A DNA stretch of 64,000 nucleotides from Lachnospiraceae bacterium (GTDB taxonomy: Bacteria; Bacillota; Clostridia; Lachnospirales; Lachnospiraceae), in NCBI GenBank assembly GCA_017542245.1, contig JAFXXN010000029.1:142041-206040 (forward strand), read 5' to 3'. The notes beneath the pieces were generated by a model. The model was not told the DNA's origin, made no database searches, and saw only the letters and a program-made list of their open reading frames with translations. The position numbers and the translations under genes were made by a program. Below are positions 63,221 to 64,000 of the stretch, piece by piece; within the stretch, counting starts at the first letter, position 1; the number at the start of each line of letters is the position of its first letter.

Positions 63221-63310
63221 ATTTTTAGCAAAATATCTGAAAAGATGTGACGCAAAGCTTTAGGGACTAAAAGTGATACAAGGATGTTTTCTCATGTCAG
63301 CCAGCTGCAA
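63221..63310 (+). ncRNA. Cyclic di-GMP-I (GEMM-I) riboswitch aptamer
   Basis: All hallmark segments appear in order. GCAAA (63228-63232) comes first, then a small hairpin with a GAAA tetraloop (63233-63248). The near-invariant GACGCAAAGC (63249-63258), GGGACTAA (63263-63270) and CAGCCAGCTGC (63298-63308) follow. A perfect promoter precedes it and a transcription terminator follows, which is the standard layout of such riboswitches. It should couple the downstream zinc-ribbon/TPR gene to the cellular c-di-GMP level. Whether ligand turns expression on or off was not deduced. Confidence 0.9.
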
Positions 63311-63330
63311 CTTATACTGAATTGATTGTC

Positions 63331-63366
63331 AAAGCATTGTAGTCCTAGAGGCTATGGTGCTTTTTA
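63331..63366 (+). terminator. Terminator serving as riboswitch expression platform
   Basis: Arms AAAGCATTGTAG-CC / GG-CTATGGTGCTTT (G-U pairs allowed), followed by TTTTT. It lies 20 nt after the aptamer and 24 nt before the start codon. Confidence 0.85.
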
Positions 63367-63389
63367 TGCTATTACAAGGAGGTATGAGG

Positions 63390-63635
63390 ATGAAAGGTTA
63401 TATGACGACAAAGGAAGCTAAGACTCTCGGGATGTGTGATTATTGTGGCTCGACAATGACATTACCGAAAATATCTGACGAACAGCGGGTCGCACGCTTT
63501 AACAGGGGTAATCATTTTCGACGCCAGGGGGAATTTGACAAAGCACTTGCCGTTTACGAATCAATCGTACGTGAGGACGACGCTGATGCCGAAGCACATT
63601 GGTGTTGTGCATTAAGCCGATTTGGGATAGAGTAG
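63390..63635 (+). CDS. Zinc-ribbon/TPR protein, truncated by an amber codon
   Basis: 81 residues. A zinc-binding CDYCGS half-ribbon near the N-terminus (MTTKEAKTLGMCDYCGSTMT) is followed by a TPR-like helical pair (RFNRGNHFRRQGEFDKALAV, DADAEAHWCCALSRFGIE). Longer relatives continue after GIE with Y-(V/I)-x-D...IPTCH. Here the codon after GIE is TAG, and the same frame reads LEDTNTYEYIPTCHLE before TGA at 63696-63698. The gene is therefore a shortened version of a larger protein. AAGGAGGT lies seven bases before the ATG at 63390. It is controlled by the c-di-GMP riboswitch. Confidence 0.7.
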   Translation: MKGYMTTKEAKTLGMCDYCGSTMTLPKISDEQRVARFNRGNHFRRQGEFDKALAVYESIVREDDADAEAHWCCALSRFGIE

Positions 63636-63713
63636 TTAGAAGATACGAATACATATGAATATATTCCTACTTGTCATTTGGAAAGAGTAATAAATTGATT
63701 GGAGACTAAGAAT

Positions 63714-63881
63714 ATGCCGATTGTTCCTTTAAAATGTCCATTTTGTAGTGCCAGTTTGACTGTAGAAAGCAGTAAAGATGCTGCTATTTGTGATTTTTGT
63801 GGTACACCATACGTTGTTAGAGATGCCATAGTAAATAACTATATTTCGAATGTTACATCAATAAACTATAGTTCCTCTTGA
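63714..63881 (+). CDS. Short zinc-ribbon protein, probably a truncated larger protein
   Basis: 55 residues from ATG 63714 (GGAG nine bases upstream). A complete zinc ribbon (CPFCSA...CDFCGT, ~8-30) is followed by VVRDAIVNNYISNVTSIN. In larger Lachnospiraceae proteins of this type the sequence continues into further domains after that segment; here it stops after INYSSS. It may still bind zinc. It is downstream of the riboswitch-controlled gene and possibly in the same transcript. Confidence 0.65.
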   Translation: MPIVPLKCPFCSASLTVESSKDAAICDFCGTPYVVRDAIVNNYISNVTSINYSSS

Positions 63882-63952
63882 TTTTTAGACTTACACTTTG
63901 ATATAGGCACATTGAAAACCGCATAAATATCATATATTCCAGTACTTTTTCC

Positions 63953-63981
63953 TTGCTTTTGTAGGTAGAATCCTATATAAT
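63953..63981 (+). promoter_or_regulatory. Probable promoter for a gene beyond the window
   Basis: TTGCTT, 17-nt spacer, TATAAT at the right edge of the window. Confidence 0.65.
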
Positions 63982-64000
63982 GTAAGTAGAATATATTAGA

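Noticed and set aside
1-64000. CRISPR array or rRNA genes
   Set aside because: No evenly spaced direct repeats with unique spacers and no rRNA signatures were seen; the repeats present are dispersed palindromes or in-gene tandems.

Overview
The window is AT-rich DNA from the chromosome of a low-GC Firmicute. It is most likely a Lachnospiraceae member close to Butyrivibrio/Pseudobutyrivibrio. Four things point there: Gram-positive style gene order (pyrH-frr-uppS-cdsA-dxr-rseP-ispG-polC, and ireB-ruvX-DUF1292-rnj-trmR-trhP), strong GGAGG ribosome binding sites, an ackA/pta acetate pathway, and a GH10 xylanase. The genus is an inference. Nearly all genes lie on the + strand; the - strand carries only an HPr-like gene, a YerC-like regulator and a zinc-ribbon membrane protein.

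Layout. 1-5754: cell-wall amidase (5' end outside the window), tyrosine recombinase, and a TldD/TldE pair whose tldD has an in-frame amber codon. 5898-11990: secreted, accessory and decaying genes (FN3-thioredoxin lipoprotein, Ig-like secreted protein, AAA ATPase with a nuclease-like tail, DUF2804 protein, nitrilase remnant). 12073-14451: ackA and pta, separated by a palindromic repeat element. 14685-18934: an unusual amino-acid ABC transporter with three tandem, register-shifted solute-binding units fused to the permease, and an ATPase carrying an extra GHKL-like domain. 18974-26475: DUF4874/DUF4832 protein, pepD, prmA (with an in-frame insertion that starts in a REP-like palindrome), rsmE, cysteine desulfurase and thiI. 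27252-39191: tRNA/rRNA modification and RNA decay (mtaB, ireB, ruvX, rnj, trmR, trhP, SNF2 helicase, rlmD). 39215-43807: PAP2 phosphatase, HD-GYP c-di-GMP phosphodiesterase and GH10 xylanase. 43961-47244: first locus of a YdjG/YdjH/YdjI-like zinc-ribbon membrane module, then an RNase H. 47309-61753: bactofilin followed by the pyrH-to-polC housekeeping cluster, interrupted between cdsA and dxr by a second YdjG-YdjH-like pair; the PolC lacks its proofreading exonuclease domain. 61820-64000: tRNA-Glu followed by truncated accessory genes, including a zinc-ribbon/TPR gene controlled by a c-di-GMP-I riboswitch.

How the parts fit together. Housekeeping operons for translation, isoprenoid/lipid synthesis and replication make up the backbone. 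Three families of short palindromic repeats are scattered between genes, usually 10-60 bases before a start codon. The features least like textbook versions are the register-shifted binding-protein/permease fusion with its GHKL-tailed ATPase, the exonuclease-less PolC, the split zinc-ribbon/SPFH/TPM module, and the c-di-GMP riboswitch upstream of a zinc-ribbon gene. No CRISPR array, rRNA, complete insertion sequence or prophage was seen.
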